This document shows, piece by piece, positions 19,240 through 29,100 of a stretch of 64,000 nt of DNA (its first letter is position 1; every line of letters starts with the position of its first letter). The notes under the pieces were generated by a model. That model had not been told where the DNA came from. It made no database searches and was given only the letters and a program-made list of their open reading frames with translations. The DNA comes from Mucilaginibacter terrae (GTDB lineage: Bacteria > Bacteroidota > Bacteroidia > Sphingobacteriales > Sphingobacteriaceae). The translations under genes were made by a program, and so were the position numbers. The stretch spans positions 5,084,001 to 5,148,000 of the forward strand of contig NZ_JAVLVU010000001.1 of the NCBI RefSeq assembly GCF_031951985.1. The letters run 5' to 3'.

Positions 19240-19977
19240 ATGATGCTTAAAGTATTTGATAATAAAGAGGAAATAAGTGCAACTGCGGCGCAATTGTTTA
19301 TTGATATTGCCCAAAAGGCAGTAAGTGAACGTGGACGGTTTACTGTTGCATTAACCGGAGGCACATCGCCCGATGCATTGTACACGCTCCTAAGCTCGCC
19401 TGCATTTAAGGATAAGGTTGACTGGGCGCATACTTTTATTTTTTGGGGCGATGAGCGCTGGGTACCGCTAACCGATGATAAAAGCAACGCTAAAATGGCC
19501 CACCGCACTTTGTTGAGCAATGTTCCTATCCCTGAAAGCCAGATTTTTTATATGTGGGCCGATGGTAAAAGCCCCGAAGAATTTGCACAGGAATATGAGC
19601 AGCAGGTAAGGCAGGTTTTAGGCGATGCTTTAAGTTTCGACCTCGTGCTGTTAGGCATGGGTGGCGAAGGGCATACAGCTTCCTTATTTCCATATGAACC
19701 GGTTTTAAAAGAAAAAGACAAACTGGTATATGCTTATTTTCTTGCCTCGCAGGATATGTTCAGAGTAACATTAACCGCTCCACTAATTAATAAGGCCCAA
19801 AATATTGTGGTTATGCTATTGGGAGAAAGCAAAGCAGCTGCATTGCACGAGGTTTTAGAAGGCGAGCATAATCCTGAACTTTACCCCGCGCAATTATTAA
19901 ATCCCGAAAACGGTAAACTGTTGTGGCTGGTAGACCAGGCAGCCGCAAAAGATTTAAAGGGCAATTACAACTCGTAA
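19240..19977 (+). CDS. pgl: 6-phosphogluconolactonase (DevB type)
   Basis: 245 residues from the ATG at 19240. An upstream in-frame ATG at 19144 would overlap the end of zwf by 79 bases and add residues unlike the family, so the start at 19240 (or the adjacent ATG at 19243) is preferred. Motifs are ALTGGTSPDALY near 38-49, FWGDERWVPL near 67-76, and LLGMGGEGHTASLFP near 140-154. It hydrolyses 6-phosphogluconolactone to 6-phosphogluconate (EC 3.1.1.31). Seventeen bases separate it from zwf; a strong terminator follows. Confidence 0.95.
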   Translation: MMLKVFDNKEEISATAAQLFIDIAQKAVSERGRFTVALTGGTSPDALYTLLSSPAFKDKVDWAHTFIFWGDERWVPLTDDKSNAKMAHRTLLSNVPIPESQIFYMWADGKSPEEFAQEYEQQVRQVLGDALSFDLVLLGMGGEGHTASLFPYEPVLKEKDKLVYAYFLASQDMFRVTLTAPLINKAQNIVVMLLGESKAAALHEVLEGEHNPELYPAQLLNPENGKLLWLVDQAAAKDLKGNYNS

Positions 19978-20072
19978 AATATACCATGTGAATATTTACT
20001 TTTAGGTACACAGCCTTTACAATAGGATAGGTGAGTTACTAAAAGGAGAAATTTGACGGTTTCAAAAATTTA

Positions 20073-20108
20073 AACGGCTTGCAATTAATTTGCAGGCCGT
20101 TTTTGTTT
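20073..20108 (+). terminator. Intrinsic terminator of the pentose phosphate operon
   Basis: Twelve-base arms (20073-20084 and 20090-20101) pair with one G-T wobble around a five-base loop and are followed by TTTTGTTT. It lies 95 bases after pgl and closes the plus-strand cluster that begins at tkt. Confidence 0.85.
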
Positions 20109-20220
20109 ACACTAAATGAAAAGCATCCGGAAGTCAATTAAAAGAATGCCTGAATTTTACCGGCGAAAGGATGGTTTTAGTTTAGTGTGTGCTGCTGCTT
20201 AAACGTTTTGACAATGATGC

Positions 20221-21339
20221 TTATTTAAAACCAAGCCCGCTTTGAGCAGCCAATTGTTTTCCGTGAATATCCAATGCGGTAGCATGCCTGGTTTGATGTT
20301 CATTCCATTTTTGCAAAGCCGTTTCAAGATCCTCATTTTCTTGCAAGCTCATGGCTAATGTAATTGCATCCCTATATGCCTTGGCAGTTCCGGAAGCGGT
20401 ATGCGGCCTGACTAAAGAAGCGGCATCACCCAATATAACCACACGGCCTTTATACATTTGCGGCGTTTTCATATCTAACATCACCTGTACAAAAGGATTA
20501 ATTGTTTGACGCACACGGTTACTTAATATAGCAGGCAGTTCATGATCGGCCAGGGTGTTGAGTTCTTGTCTGTTCTTGCTGCTGAGGTACCCGGCTGGAA
20601 CGGTGTACTCGCGCTTTTGGCCATTTTTATCGGTTAGTAATTCCGCTAATTCTAACGGTGTTTTATTTTGGTACCACACCCAGTTATATAAACGATTTCC
20701 CTTATTTAATTCGCCATTAGGCCCAGGTACCAGATAGCAAAGCAGGTGTGAGCCGGCATACGGGTAAATCGAAAACTTATCGGCAAAAAAGTCAACCTCT
20801 TCTTTGGTTAGATCCTGTTCCGCGATCAATCCGCGGTACGCCACATAACCGGCATACTTTGGATGGATGTTAGGAGCGATGTGATTTCTCACAACGGAGT
20901 TAAAGCCATCGGCACCAATTATCAGGTCTGCAGTTTTCACTTCGCCATTTTTAAAAATGGCTGTTACCTTTCCCTGTTCTTCTTCAACGCTATCCAACTC
21001 GTAACCCGAAAAGTATTTAGAGGATGGAAAAAAATTCTTCAGTTGTTTCCAGATATAGTTCCATGAAGTAAAAATTGTATCGTTGGGGTAAGTAAGTACA
21101 GCGTGTCCATTACTGTCTAATACCTGCCTTTGAGTAGCCGGTACACCGAAAACTGCTTTTGGCGCAATACCGCGTTCCATCAAATATTCCATCATGTCTG
21201 GCTGTATCACCAGTCCTGCACCCCTGTCTTTCATGTCGCCCAACGAGCGTTCATAAATTTCCACTTCAAATCCCTCGTCAGCAAGTGCTATAGCTGCACA
21301 CAGTCCTCCAATAGAACCACCAATTATGATAATTTTCAT
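20221..21339 (-). CDS. FAD-dependent monooxygenase
   Basis: 372 residues of the class A flavoprotein monooxygenase family. The ADP-binding GGSIGGL is at 7-13, ERSLG marks the end of the second strand, the DG motif is ADGFNSVVR near 145, and the GD motif GDAASLVRPH near 300 binds the FAD ribityl chain. It would use NAD(P)H and oxygen to hydroxylate an aromatic or heteroaromatic compound. Its ATG lies 8 bases after the stop of the MFS transporter reading frame, so the two are one operon. The pair monooxygenase plus exporter suggests detoxification of a small aromatic or antibiotic-like compound, which is inference. Confidence 0.9.
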   Translation of the reverse strand: MKIIIIGGSIGGLCAAIALADEGFEVEIYERSLGDMKDRGAGLVIQPDMMEYLMERGIAPKAVFGVPATQRQVLDSNGHAVLTYPNDTIFTSWNYIWKQLKNFFPSSKYFSGYELDSVEEEQGKVTAIFKNGEVKTADLIIGADGFNSVVRNHIAPNIHPKYAGYVAYRGLIAEQDLTKEEVDFFADKFSIYPYAGSHLLCYLVPGPNGELNKGNRLYNWVWYQNKTPLELAELLTDKNGQKREYTVPAGYLSSKNRQELNTLADHELPAILSNRVRQTINPFVQVMLDMKTPQMYKGRVVILGDAASLVRPHTASGTAKAYRDAITLAMSLQENEDLETALQKWNEHQTRHATALDIHGKQLAAQSGLGFK

Positions 21340-21347
21340 GATTATAA

Positions 21348-22509
21348 TTATTTAGAGATAGGTTTAGTGGTAGCAACATTTACAATAGCCATAATTGCTA
21401 AAAGCGCCATAAAGGATGTTGACCAGCTCCAGCCACCGGCGTTATATAATTGTATAGCCAGGTAAGACCCTAATGCACCACCTATAAAGTAACTGGTCAT
21501 GTAAACTGTGTTAATACGGCTGTTAGCCAAATGGTCTAATGTGTATATTACCGCAATATTGGTAACCTGGGTAGCCTGCACACCAATATCTAACAGAATA
21601 ACAGTGATCCATATGGCCGAAACAGTGCCTGGAAACACCTTTAATATACATATGCTTAGCAAGGTTAAACTTGTAGAAAACAGCAGTGACCTTGATGGTG
21701 AGCCTTTATCGGCCAGTTTGCCAAATAGTGGCGCCATAAGTGCGCCCGCCGCGGCAAGCAAACCGAACATACCTATGCCCGAAGCTGGATAATGAAAGGG
21801 CGCGTCGCTGAGGGTAAAAGGTTAACGTAACCCAAAATGCACTTAACGTTCCGAAGGCAAGCATGCCGGTTAAGGCAGTACGGCGCAGTAGCGGAAACCT
21901 GCCCAGTTGTGCAAGCGTAGATTTTAACAAACCGGCATACGTACCGGTAAAGCGTTCGGGCATGGAAGGAAAATCGGCCTGCATGAGTATAGCAGTGCCC
22001 AATACCATAGCCGCCGAAATAAGATATACATATTGCCAGCCTAACCACCCGGTAATAAAACCGCTGAACACGCGGGCCACTAAAATACCTACCAGTATTC
22101 CGGTAAATATCTGACCTACTATTTTGCCGCGATTCTCCTTAACCAGGCTGGCTGCCATAGGCAATATCACCTGTGCAACAACTGAAAATATGCCTATAAG
22201 AAGGCTCCCGGCATATAACGTTATTAAGTTTGGCGAAAACGCTACCAGTAATAAAGACACGATCAACCCGACCTGCAAATACAGGATCAGTTTTTTACGC
22301 TCTATCATATCACCTACCGGTGTTAGAAAGAACAAGCCTATACCATACCCAATTTGAGACAGAACTGAAATACTTCCCGCCTTTTCGGTACTGATATGAA
22401 ATTGCATTGCAATTGCATGTAAAATAGGCTGGCTGTAATAAACATTAGCTACGGCTATACCGGCGGTAGCTGCCATAATAAATACCTGGGTTCGTGTGAG
22501 AGATGCCAT
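21348..22509 (-). pseudogene. MFS transporter (drug/efflux type) interrupted by a one-base frameshift
   Basis: Two reading frames together form one 12-helix major facilitator. The first (22509 down to about 21815) covers the start MASLTRTQV, helices 1-7 and the first-domain motif PVGDMIERKK near 65-74; the second (about 21811 down to 21348) continues with SDAPFHYPASGIGMFGLLAAAG and helices 8-12. The switch falls at a run of three G on the plus strand at 21812-21814: removing one base joins LTF-YLSDAPF in a single frame of about 386 residues. So the gene is either recently inactivated or carries a sequencing indel. Upstream by 133 bases is a Crp/Fnr-type regulator gene on the same strand; the flavin monooxygenase follows after 8 bases. 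Substrate unknown. Confidence 0.85.
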
Positions 22510-22642
22510 TGTATTGTTGTGATGTTACTTTAATAATTGTCCTGAATGGACAATACAAAGGTGCCACAGGAGAGGCTTCTGTACCAATGAACTGGTTTAG
22601 GAAATAAGGGCGAACTGGTTTAAGAAAAAAAGTTGAACTAAA

Positions 22643-23233
22643 TTAACTTTCCCGTGAAACGCGCTTGTTACGTAGCTTGGAAAGGTATTCGGTGGTCATT
22701 CCTAAAAATGAGGCCAAAGCATATTGAGGCACTTTGCTAACAATGGATGGATAGCGTTCTAAAAAGAGTTCGTAGCGTTGTTCGGCGGTCTTGGTTAAAT
22801 TTACGATCACCCTTCGGGCCATGTGCGCTGCTGTGTTTTCGGCCAGTATGCGGAAAAGGGTTTCATAAACATGCTTACTTTTTTTGAGCTGTTGTTCCGC
22901 CTCATAACTAATTTGCAATACCACACTGTCTTCCAGTGCCATAACAAACATTGATGCCGGTTGCTGAAATATATAGCTGTTATAGTCAGATATCCACCAA
23001 TCGTCAATGGCAAACTGTATGGTGTGTTCCTGCCCCTCATCACCTATTACATAAGCGCGAAAACTACCTGTTACTACGTAATACCTGTATTTAGCAACAA
23101 ACTCCGGCTGTACAATAAACTGCCGTTTTTTTACCTTGCTAACTTTAAAGCTTTGGCAAAATTCCTCAAACTCTTCATCGGTAAAAAACAAGCGTTTATG
23201 AATATGTGCTTTAAAGCTTGTGAAGTCTGTCAT
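22643..23233 (-). CDS. Crp/Fnr-family transcriptional regulator
   Basis: 196 residues. The N-terminal 120 residues form a cyclic-nucleotide-binding-like beta barrel (FIVQPEFVAKYRYYVVTGSFRAYV, then DDWWISDYNSYIF), and the C-terminus has a helix-turn-helix reading PQYALASFLGMTTEYLSKLRNK. The classical Gly-Glu and Arg-Ser cAMP contact residues are not obvious, as in many short Bacteroidota Crp-like proteins, so the effector is uncertain. It is encoded upstream of, and in the same direction as, the transporter and monooxygenase, and is the likely regulator of that operon. Confidence 0.9.
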   Translation of the reverse strand: MTDFTSFKAHIHKRLFFTDEEFEEFCQSFKVSKVKKRQFIVQPEFVAKYRYYVVTGSFRAYVIGDEGQEHTIQFAIDDWWISDYNSYIFQQPASMFVMALEDSVVLQISYEAEQQLKKSKHVYETLFRILAENTAAHMARRVIVNLTKTAEQRYELFLERYPSIVSKVPQYALASFLGMTTEYLSKLRNKRVSRES

Positions 23234-23426
23234 GCCGGATAGCCGTTAATTCTTGACCACAATATACGGTTTGGAATAAATAATACGAAGAAGTGCAGAT
23301 GGTAAACATGATTTTCAGGCAGTAAGCAGATTGCTCCGCCTACCCCAATCCTGACTTAAGAAGCGGTATTTAATTTTTTTGGGCTTGTTTTGCTAATACT
23401 TGATAATCTTCCCCGGGGGGTAAAAT

Positions 23427-23464
23427 AAAAAAGCGCAGTATTCTTTTGAAAACTGCGCTTTTTT
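23427..23464 (-). terminator. Intrinsic terminator, probably bidirectional
   Basis: Perfect 13-base arms (AAAA plus AAGCGCAGT with its complement ACTGCGCTT plus TTTT) flank a 12-base loop. The A-run and T-run make it functional in both directions. It lies 19 bases beyond the stop of the minus-strand phosphatase/nuclease gene and so ends the second sigma/FecR Sus operon. Confidence 0.88.
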
Positions 23465-23482
23465 AAACCATAGGTTGCTATT

Positions 23483-24322
23483 TTATTTTAACTCTAACTC
23501 CGCTAAAACCGGAAAGTGGTCAGACGGGAATTTACCGTAATAGGTATCTGTTAAAATTCCCCACTTGTTTGCGGTAAATGATTTGGTCATAAATATATGA
23601 TCAATCACTTCCTGGCCGCGTGGCGTTCTGAAGCTGTTGAACGAGGCATTATTGGCATAAGGGTATTTAACTTTCGTATAAGTGTCTGATAGCAGACCAG
23701 ACTCGGCCAGCTGTTTGTACCATTCGCTGTTTCTGTCGCCGTTGAGGTCACCGGTTAAAATTGCAGGAATATTGCCTGCTATCTCGCCAATTTTTTTCAA
23801 TATCAATTTGCTGCTTTCTTTACGGGCAACTACGCCCTGGTGGTCAAAATGCACGTTGAAAAAATAGAACTGCTTTTTAGTTTTCACATCCTGAAGAAAA
23901 ACCCATGAGCATATGCGGTTGCAGCAGGTAGCATCCCAACCTAAGCCGGGTTTATCGGGGGTTTGAGACAGCCAGAAATCACCACTTTTGAGTAATTTGA
24001 ACCGGCTTGTTTTATAAAAGATCGCCGAATGCTCGCCACCGTCTTTACCGTCGTCACGGCCTTTGCCATAACGGGCATATTCAGGTAACGCAGCGCTCAT
24101 ATCATCCAATTGATTTTTAAGCCCTTCTTGTATACCTAAAACATCAAACCCGTGAAAACGGATAAGATTGGAAACCACCGGCGCACGGTTTACCCACAGA
24201 TTACCTGTATCGCGCGGATTGTCGAATCGTATATTGAATGTGCCGACTGTTATTTGTTGTGCGCTTACTAAATGCGTTGCAGATAGAATTAAAGCGGCTA
24301 TGAACCAAATTTTTATTTTCAT
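23483..24322 (-). CDS. Secreted endonuclease/exonuclease/phosphatase-family enzyme
   Basis: 279 residues with a Sec signal (residues 1-21, cleavage after LVSA). Family residues are intact: Asn30 in GTFNIRFD, Glu66 in GIQEGL (metal ligand), Asp and Asn in GDLNGDRNS near 197, and Asp268-His269 in SDHFPV. The fold hydrolyses phosphodiesters or phosphomonoesters, for example in nucleic acids, sphingomyelin or phosphoinositols. It is the last gene of a Sus operon (21 bases after SusD), so its substrate is probably the captured ligand or a decoration on it. The exact substrate cannot be read. Confidence 0.9.
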   Translation of the reverse strand: MKIKIWFIAALILSATHLVSAQQITVGTFNIRFDNPRDTGNLWVNRAPVVSNLIRFHGFDVLGIQEGLKNQLDDMSAALPEYARYGKGRDDGKDGGEHSAIFYKTSRFKLLKSGDFWLSQTPDKPGLGWDATCCNRICSWVFLQDVKTKKQFYFFNVHFDHQGVVARKESSKLILKKIGEIAGNIPAILTGDLNGDRNSEWYKQLAESGLLSDTYTKVKYPYANNASFNSFRTPRGQEVIDHIFMTKSFTANKWGILTDTYYGKFPSDHFPVLAELELK

Positions 24323-24343
24323 TTTGTAATAGTTGATAGATAA

Positions 24344-26128
24344 TTATTTCCAGTCTGGATTTTGTTTCAAGTTTGGATTGCGCTGCAAATCAGCCAATGG
24401 AATGGGATAATAGTAGTTTCGGTCATCCCATTTTCTTGGTACTTCATTCATCCATATTAATTCTCCAGATGTTCCGTTTTTTAACAATTGTGAATTCACG
24501 GCATTAGCTGTTCCAATTTTTGGTGAAACATTAACATAGGTAACACCAGCCACGGGGGTAGGCGCAGTACCTTGATAAAAAGCAACGTCCAGTATGCCGT
24601 CTTCGTTCAAGTCCATTGGCGTGTTTAATGCCGGTACATAAAACCCATTCCACTCCTGTTCCATTAACGGGCCTCTTTTCCATCTCAAAAGGTCCGAAAA
24701 ACGGAATCCTTCCAAACTTAATTCAATGCCGCGCTCCCTGCGTATCTCTAAAATGGTTGGATCGGTTATCCCCGGAAAGTAATTATCAACAAGATACTGA
24801 TCAACCACGGTAGGTTTGGCAGCAAGCCCCCCGGTAATGCCTGCTCTGGCGCGTAAAGCTCCTATGGTGGCCGCCCATTCGGCGTTGGTTAACGTACCTA
24901 ATTCTGCTTTTGCCTCTGCAAAGTTCAGCAGCACCTCAGCATAACGGAATAAAGATACGGCATTAGTGTTCAATGCGCCTGCATCCAAGCTTTCGTCGTC
25001 CAAAGTCCATTTTATAGGCTGATAACCCGTAAAGGTATACGAAAATACAGGAGGGGCAGGCACTAACTGACCATTGCGCAAACGCTTGTAATCACCCATT
25101 CGAATGGTTTGTTTCAGGCGCAGGTCGCGGTTTTTAACCTCGTCTTTAAATAGTGTGGTACGATAAGTTGGGTCGTTAGTATACGGAGTGCCGTCCAGTT
25201 TGAGGTAGGTGTTTATAAAAGTGCGTGTAAAGCTGGCTTTTGCACCGTAAGTACCGCTTGTCCACCACCAGTTTGCCTCATTTAATATGCCCAAACTTGC
25301 ATCAGCTACAGCTGCCTGCAAAACCTCCTGGGTATTTGGGGCAGTGCTGGTAAACACCTGGCGGTATGATGTTCCGGGCCCACCATTTGTGTTTATAGAG
25401 AACCCTCCGTTTTTCATGATCTGGTCTGCAGATGATACCGCTTCATTTAACCAGCGGTCTGCGGTGCCGGTAAGACCCAGCTCTGCATGGTATTTTCTAA
25501 AGGTGCCTTCAAACAAGCATACTCTTGATTTAAGCGCATAAGCCACCCATTTAGTAACAGTTGTACGGCTTGGATCGTTAGTGGCCTGAATATTAGTACA
25601 GGCATAATCTAAGTCGGCCAGTACAGAGTCCATAACCAGCGTACGCTTATCCCTGCCAGCTGTGAGTGACGGATCATCGGCGTTTAGCGCCTTGTTGATC
25701 CATGGCACATCACCAAAACGCTTTACCTTTTCCATGTAAAAGTATGCCCTGAAGTAACGGGCAATTCCAAGGTAGTTTTTGCGTGTGGCAACCGGTACGG
25801 CCGGATTGTTACAGTTTTCAATAAAATAATTAATCTGGCGAAGATCACGCCAAACCCAGCCTGAGCTGGTGTTTGCGCCGAATGCTCCCGGGCGAATAAA
25901 GTCGGGCACGGCTTTTACAGCCAGGTAATCTGACATGGCATCCTGACTGGTTGAATTTTTGGGAAGGAAATCAAGGCCGTAAAATGCGTTCGTAGCTATT
26001 TTTAACCCGCTTTCGGTTCCAAATACGATTTCTTTTGAAGGAGTGGATTGGGGTTGCTGATCTAATTTTTGACAGGCTGCAAAGGTGATACAACCCAATA
26101 AGATCATGATAATATGTTGTCGTTTCAT
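24344..26128 (-). CDS. SusD/RagB surface lipoprotein
   Basis: 594 residues. Lipoprotein signal with lipobox TFAACQK (Cys near 20). The SusD-like N-terminal helical region (about 30-300) includes NYLGIARYFRAYFYMEKVKRFGDVPW, and the C-terminal RagB/SusD portion has LFRYAEVLLNFAEAKAELG, IRRERGIELSLEGFRFSDLLRWKRG and ends in LQRNPNLKQNPDW. It binds the ligand that the SusC partner (24 bases upstream) imports. The operon also has a sigma factor and a FecR protein, and a secreted phosphatase/nuclease downstream. Confidence 0.94.
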   Translation of the reverse strand: MKRQHIIMILLGCITFAACQKLDQQPQSTPSKEIVFGTESGLKIATNAFYGLDFLPKNSTSQDAMSDYLAVKAVPDFIRPGAFGANTSSGWVWRDLRQINYFIENCNNPAVPVATRKNYLGIARYFRAYFYMEKVKRFGDVPWINKALNADDPSLTAGRDKRTLVMDSVLADLDYACTNIQATNDPSRTTVTKWVAYALKSRVCLFEGTFRKYHAELGLTGTADRWLNEAVSSADQIMKNGGFSINTNGGPGTSYRQVFTSTAPNTQEVLQAAVADASLGILNEANWWWTSGTYGAKASFTRTFINTYLKLDGTPYTNDPTYRTTLFKDEVKNRDLRLKQTIRMGDYKRLRNGQLVPAPPVFSYTFTGYQPIKWTLDDESLDAGALNTNAVSLFRYAEVLLNFAEAKAELGTLTNAEWAATIGALRARAGITGGLAAKPTVVDQYLVDNYFPGITDPTILEIRRERGIELSLEGFRFSDLLRWKRGPLMEQEWNGFYVPALNTPMDLNEDGILDVAFYQGTAPTPVAGVTYVNVSPKIGTANAVNSQLLKNGTSGELIWMNEVPRKWDDRNYYYPIPLADLQRNPNLKQNPDWK

Positions 26129-26152
26129 TTTGATCTGGTATTTGTTTTTTGT

Positions 26153-29100
26153 TTAAAAGCCAATGTTTAAGCCCAGAGAGTAACTCTTTAAAATTGGATA
26201 GTTATATCCGTCACCGTTGGTGGCATTTGGGTTCAGGTCCTGGTCAACAGGAACTGCGTTCTCAACATCAATGGTGTTTTTAACAATTTTGTACATAGGT
26301 GAGTAAGTAAACAGGTTTTCTCCCGAGAAAAATACTTTGGCACTGCGTGCGCCAATACGACTTAGCCATTTGGCCGGTAGCGTATATCCTATTTGCAGGT
26401 TTTTCATGCGCAGGTAGGCCACGTTTTGGAGGTAGCGGGTTTGCGCCACACCCAAAGTACGGTTAGTATTGCTTGATGCCGCGCGCGACATGGTACGCGG
26501 AAAGTAAGCGTCGGTGTTTTCAGGCGTCCACATGTTGCCTAAATGAAATTTAGGAATGTTGTTGTAAGGGCGGTTGTATTGTCCCCAAAACATTTCGGTT
26601 TCGGTGCTTGGATACCATTGCTGCTTGCCCACACCCTGAAAAAAAGTAGAGAAAGAGAAGTTATGCCAGTTTGCACCCAGATTAACACCGTAAGTATACC
26701 TTGGTGCCGAATTGCCTATAATTCTTCTATCGCCCGATTTGCCTACTTTGTTTTCGCCAACGTTTATAAATCCGTCACCGTTCAGGTCGCGCAGTTTAAT
26801 ATCGCCCGGAAACCATAAGCCAGATGGAGAAGCGCGCATTTGAGGGTCTTGCTTGGCGTGCGATGCAATATCAGCCGCATCTTTAAAAAAGCCTTCGGTT
26901 TCATAACCCCAAATCTCACCTAAAGTCTGTCCTTCGTAGTAATCGCTCAGCAGCTTATCCGGATTATTATATTTGTCAATTTTTGTCTTATTATCAGCAA
27001 GCGTTAACCTTACGTTATAGCTGAACGGGCTTTTACCGGCACCAATGCGGTCGTTCCAGGCTAATGATAGCTCCCAGCCGCGTGTGGTTAAGTTGGCGTA
27101 GTTACCTTTTGGCGCATCGGCCCCAAAAACGGCCGGGGGAGTAATGGCCGATGTAAACATATCCGTTGTTTTACGCGAGTAAATATCACCACTAAAGCTT
27201 AAGCGGCCGGCAAGCATGGCAAGGTCCAAACCAATGTTTGTTGTGGTCGATGTTTCCCAGGTCAAACCATCGGGCAATACAAAATCCAAACGGGTGGTTG
27301 CCGGGCGTGTACCATTAAGGATTACTCCGGATTGGCTGATAGGGAAATTTTCGACAAACCGGTAAGATGGAATGTTACCATTGCCTAACGAGCCGTACGA
27401 GGCACGTAGTTTTAAGTCGGATATCAATTTATCTGAAACCTTCCAGAACGGTTCGTTATTAATTCTCCATCCGGCAGATACCGACGGGAAGAAGCCATAG
27501 CGTTGATAAGATGGGAACTTAGAAGAACCGTCATAACGTGCATTTACCTCAAGCAAATATCTGTCTTTAAACGAGTAATTGAGCCTCGAAAAGCCTCCCG
27601 AAATAACCCAACGCTCATAGCCACCTGTACCGCCTGCAGGAGTAATGTACTGACCAACGGTGAGATTTGGGTCCATAGCGCTTTCAAACAAAATACCATT
27701 GCGCTGCACAGCAACCCTGTTATAGGTAGATTGTTCAAAGTTGTAACCCACCATTGCTTTAAAGTAATGATCGTTACCAAAGTGGTTTTCGTACTCAGTG
27801 TAAATATTTGTTGCCAGGTAACGTGTTTTACGGGTATCAAACATCAAATCGTTGGTTGTGGTACCTACATAGCCAGTTACACCTTTAGAGTTACTGTACG
27901 GCACCTGCACTCTTCTCTGATTTCTGTCTTCATTGGTGTTACGGAAGGTGAAATCGGCGTTGATACGAAATTTATTATTGAAGAATTTGCTCCTTAAACT
28001 GGCAATGTTTCTAAGTACTTCTCTGCGGGTATCCAAGCCGTTTTTGCCATAAATAAAGTCGCCCACTGTGTATGCCGAAGCAAACGTTAACGACCCGTCG
28101 GGATTGAAGAGCGGCATTGTAGGCTTACCTTCATCAGCAATGTTCCTCCATATACCGCCGCCTTCGCCCACGTTTATCGGGTTGTGGTAGTTCATAACAG
28201 AGTAATCGGTATTGTTTTCAAAACTCAGCCACGGAAAAACTTGTATAGAGCCTCTTCCTCTTAAGTTTTTCATGTTGTAATCGTCACTGTTATACCTGAA
28301 CAAGCCCGATTGATTTAACATCCGGCCCGAAACTAAATAAGTTGCCCTGTCACTTCCGCCGCTAACCGAGAGGTTATTTTCCAATGCCGTATTATGGTCT
28401 TTATATAAAGCCTTATAATAATCGGTACTGCCGTAATAGGTATATTCGCCGGTAGTTGGGTTAACTTCCACTTCATTATACGGCTGGCCCGATTCTGCTC
28501 TTCTTTTAAACTCGTCGAGGTATGCCTGCGAAAATTTTTGTGTTTTATTGGCATTTTGAGGAAAGGCACCGTCGCCGTTAACAAACGCTTCGGCAAACAT
28601 TTTTGCCCAGGTATAACCATCGGTTACATAATCGGGCCGGGTTACCGGAGCTTTGAAGGCAAAATTAGTGCTGTAAGAAACATTAGTTTGCCCTTTTTGG
28701 CCTTTTTTAGTAGTTATTAATACCACACCAAATACTCCTCTTGCCCCATAAATAGCGGCCGAAGCTGCATCTTTTAAGATGGATACGGTTTCAATGTCAT
28801 TGGGGTTTAGTAAACTCGGGTCGCCTTCAAAACCGTCGATCAAAACAAGTGCGCTTCCGCCCTGGCCAATAGATGTGGTACCCCTGATGTTATAGCTGGG
28901 CGATTGTGTGGGCTTGCCGTCCAGCATTTTAAGATTAAGGTTGGGCAGCAAGCCCTGTAAGCCTTGACTTAGGTTGGTAATGGGCCTGTTTTCAAGGTTT
29001 TTTGCAGTTATCTGGTCAACAGCGCCGGTAGCATTAGCTCTTTTTTGAGTGCCGTAGCCTACCACAATTACCTCGTTTAAACTACCGGTTTCGGCTTTTA

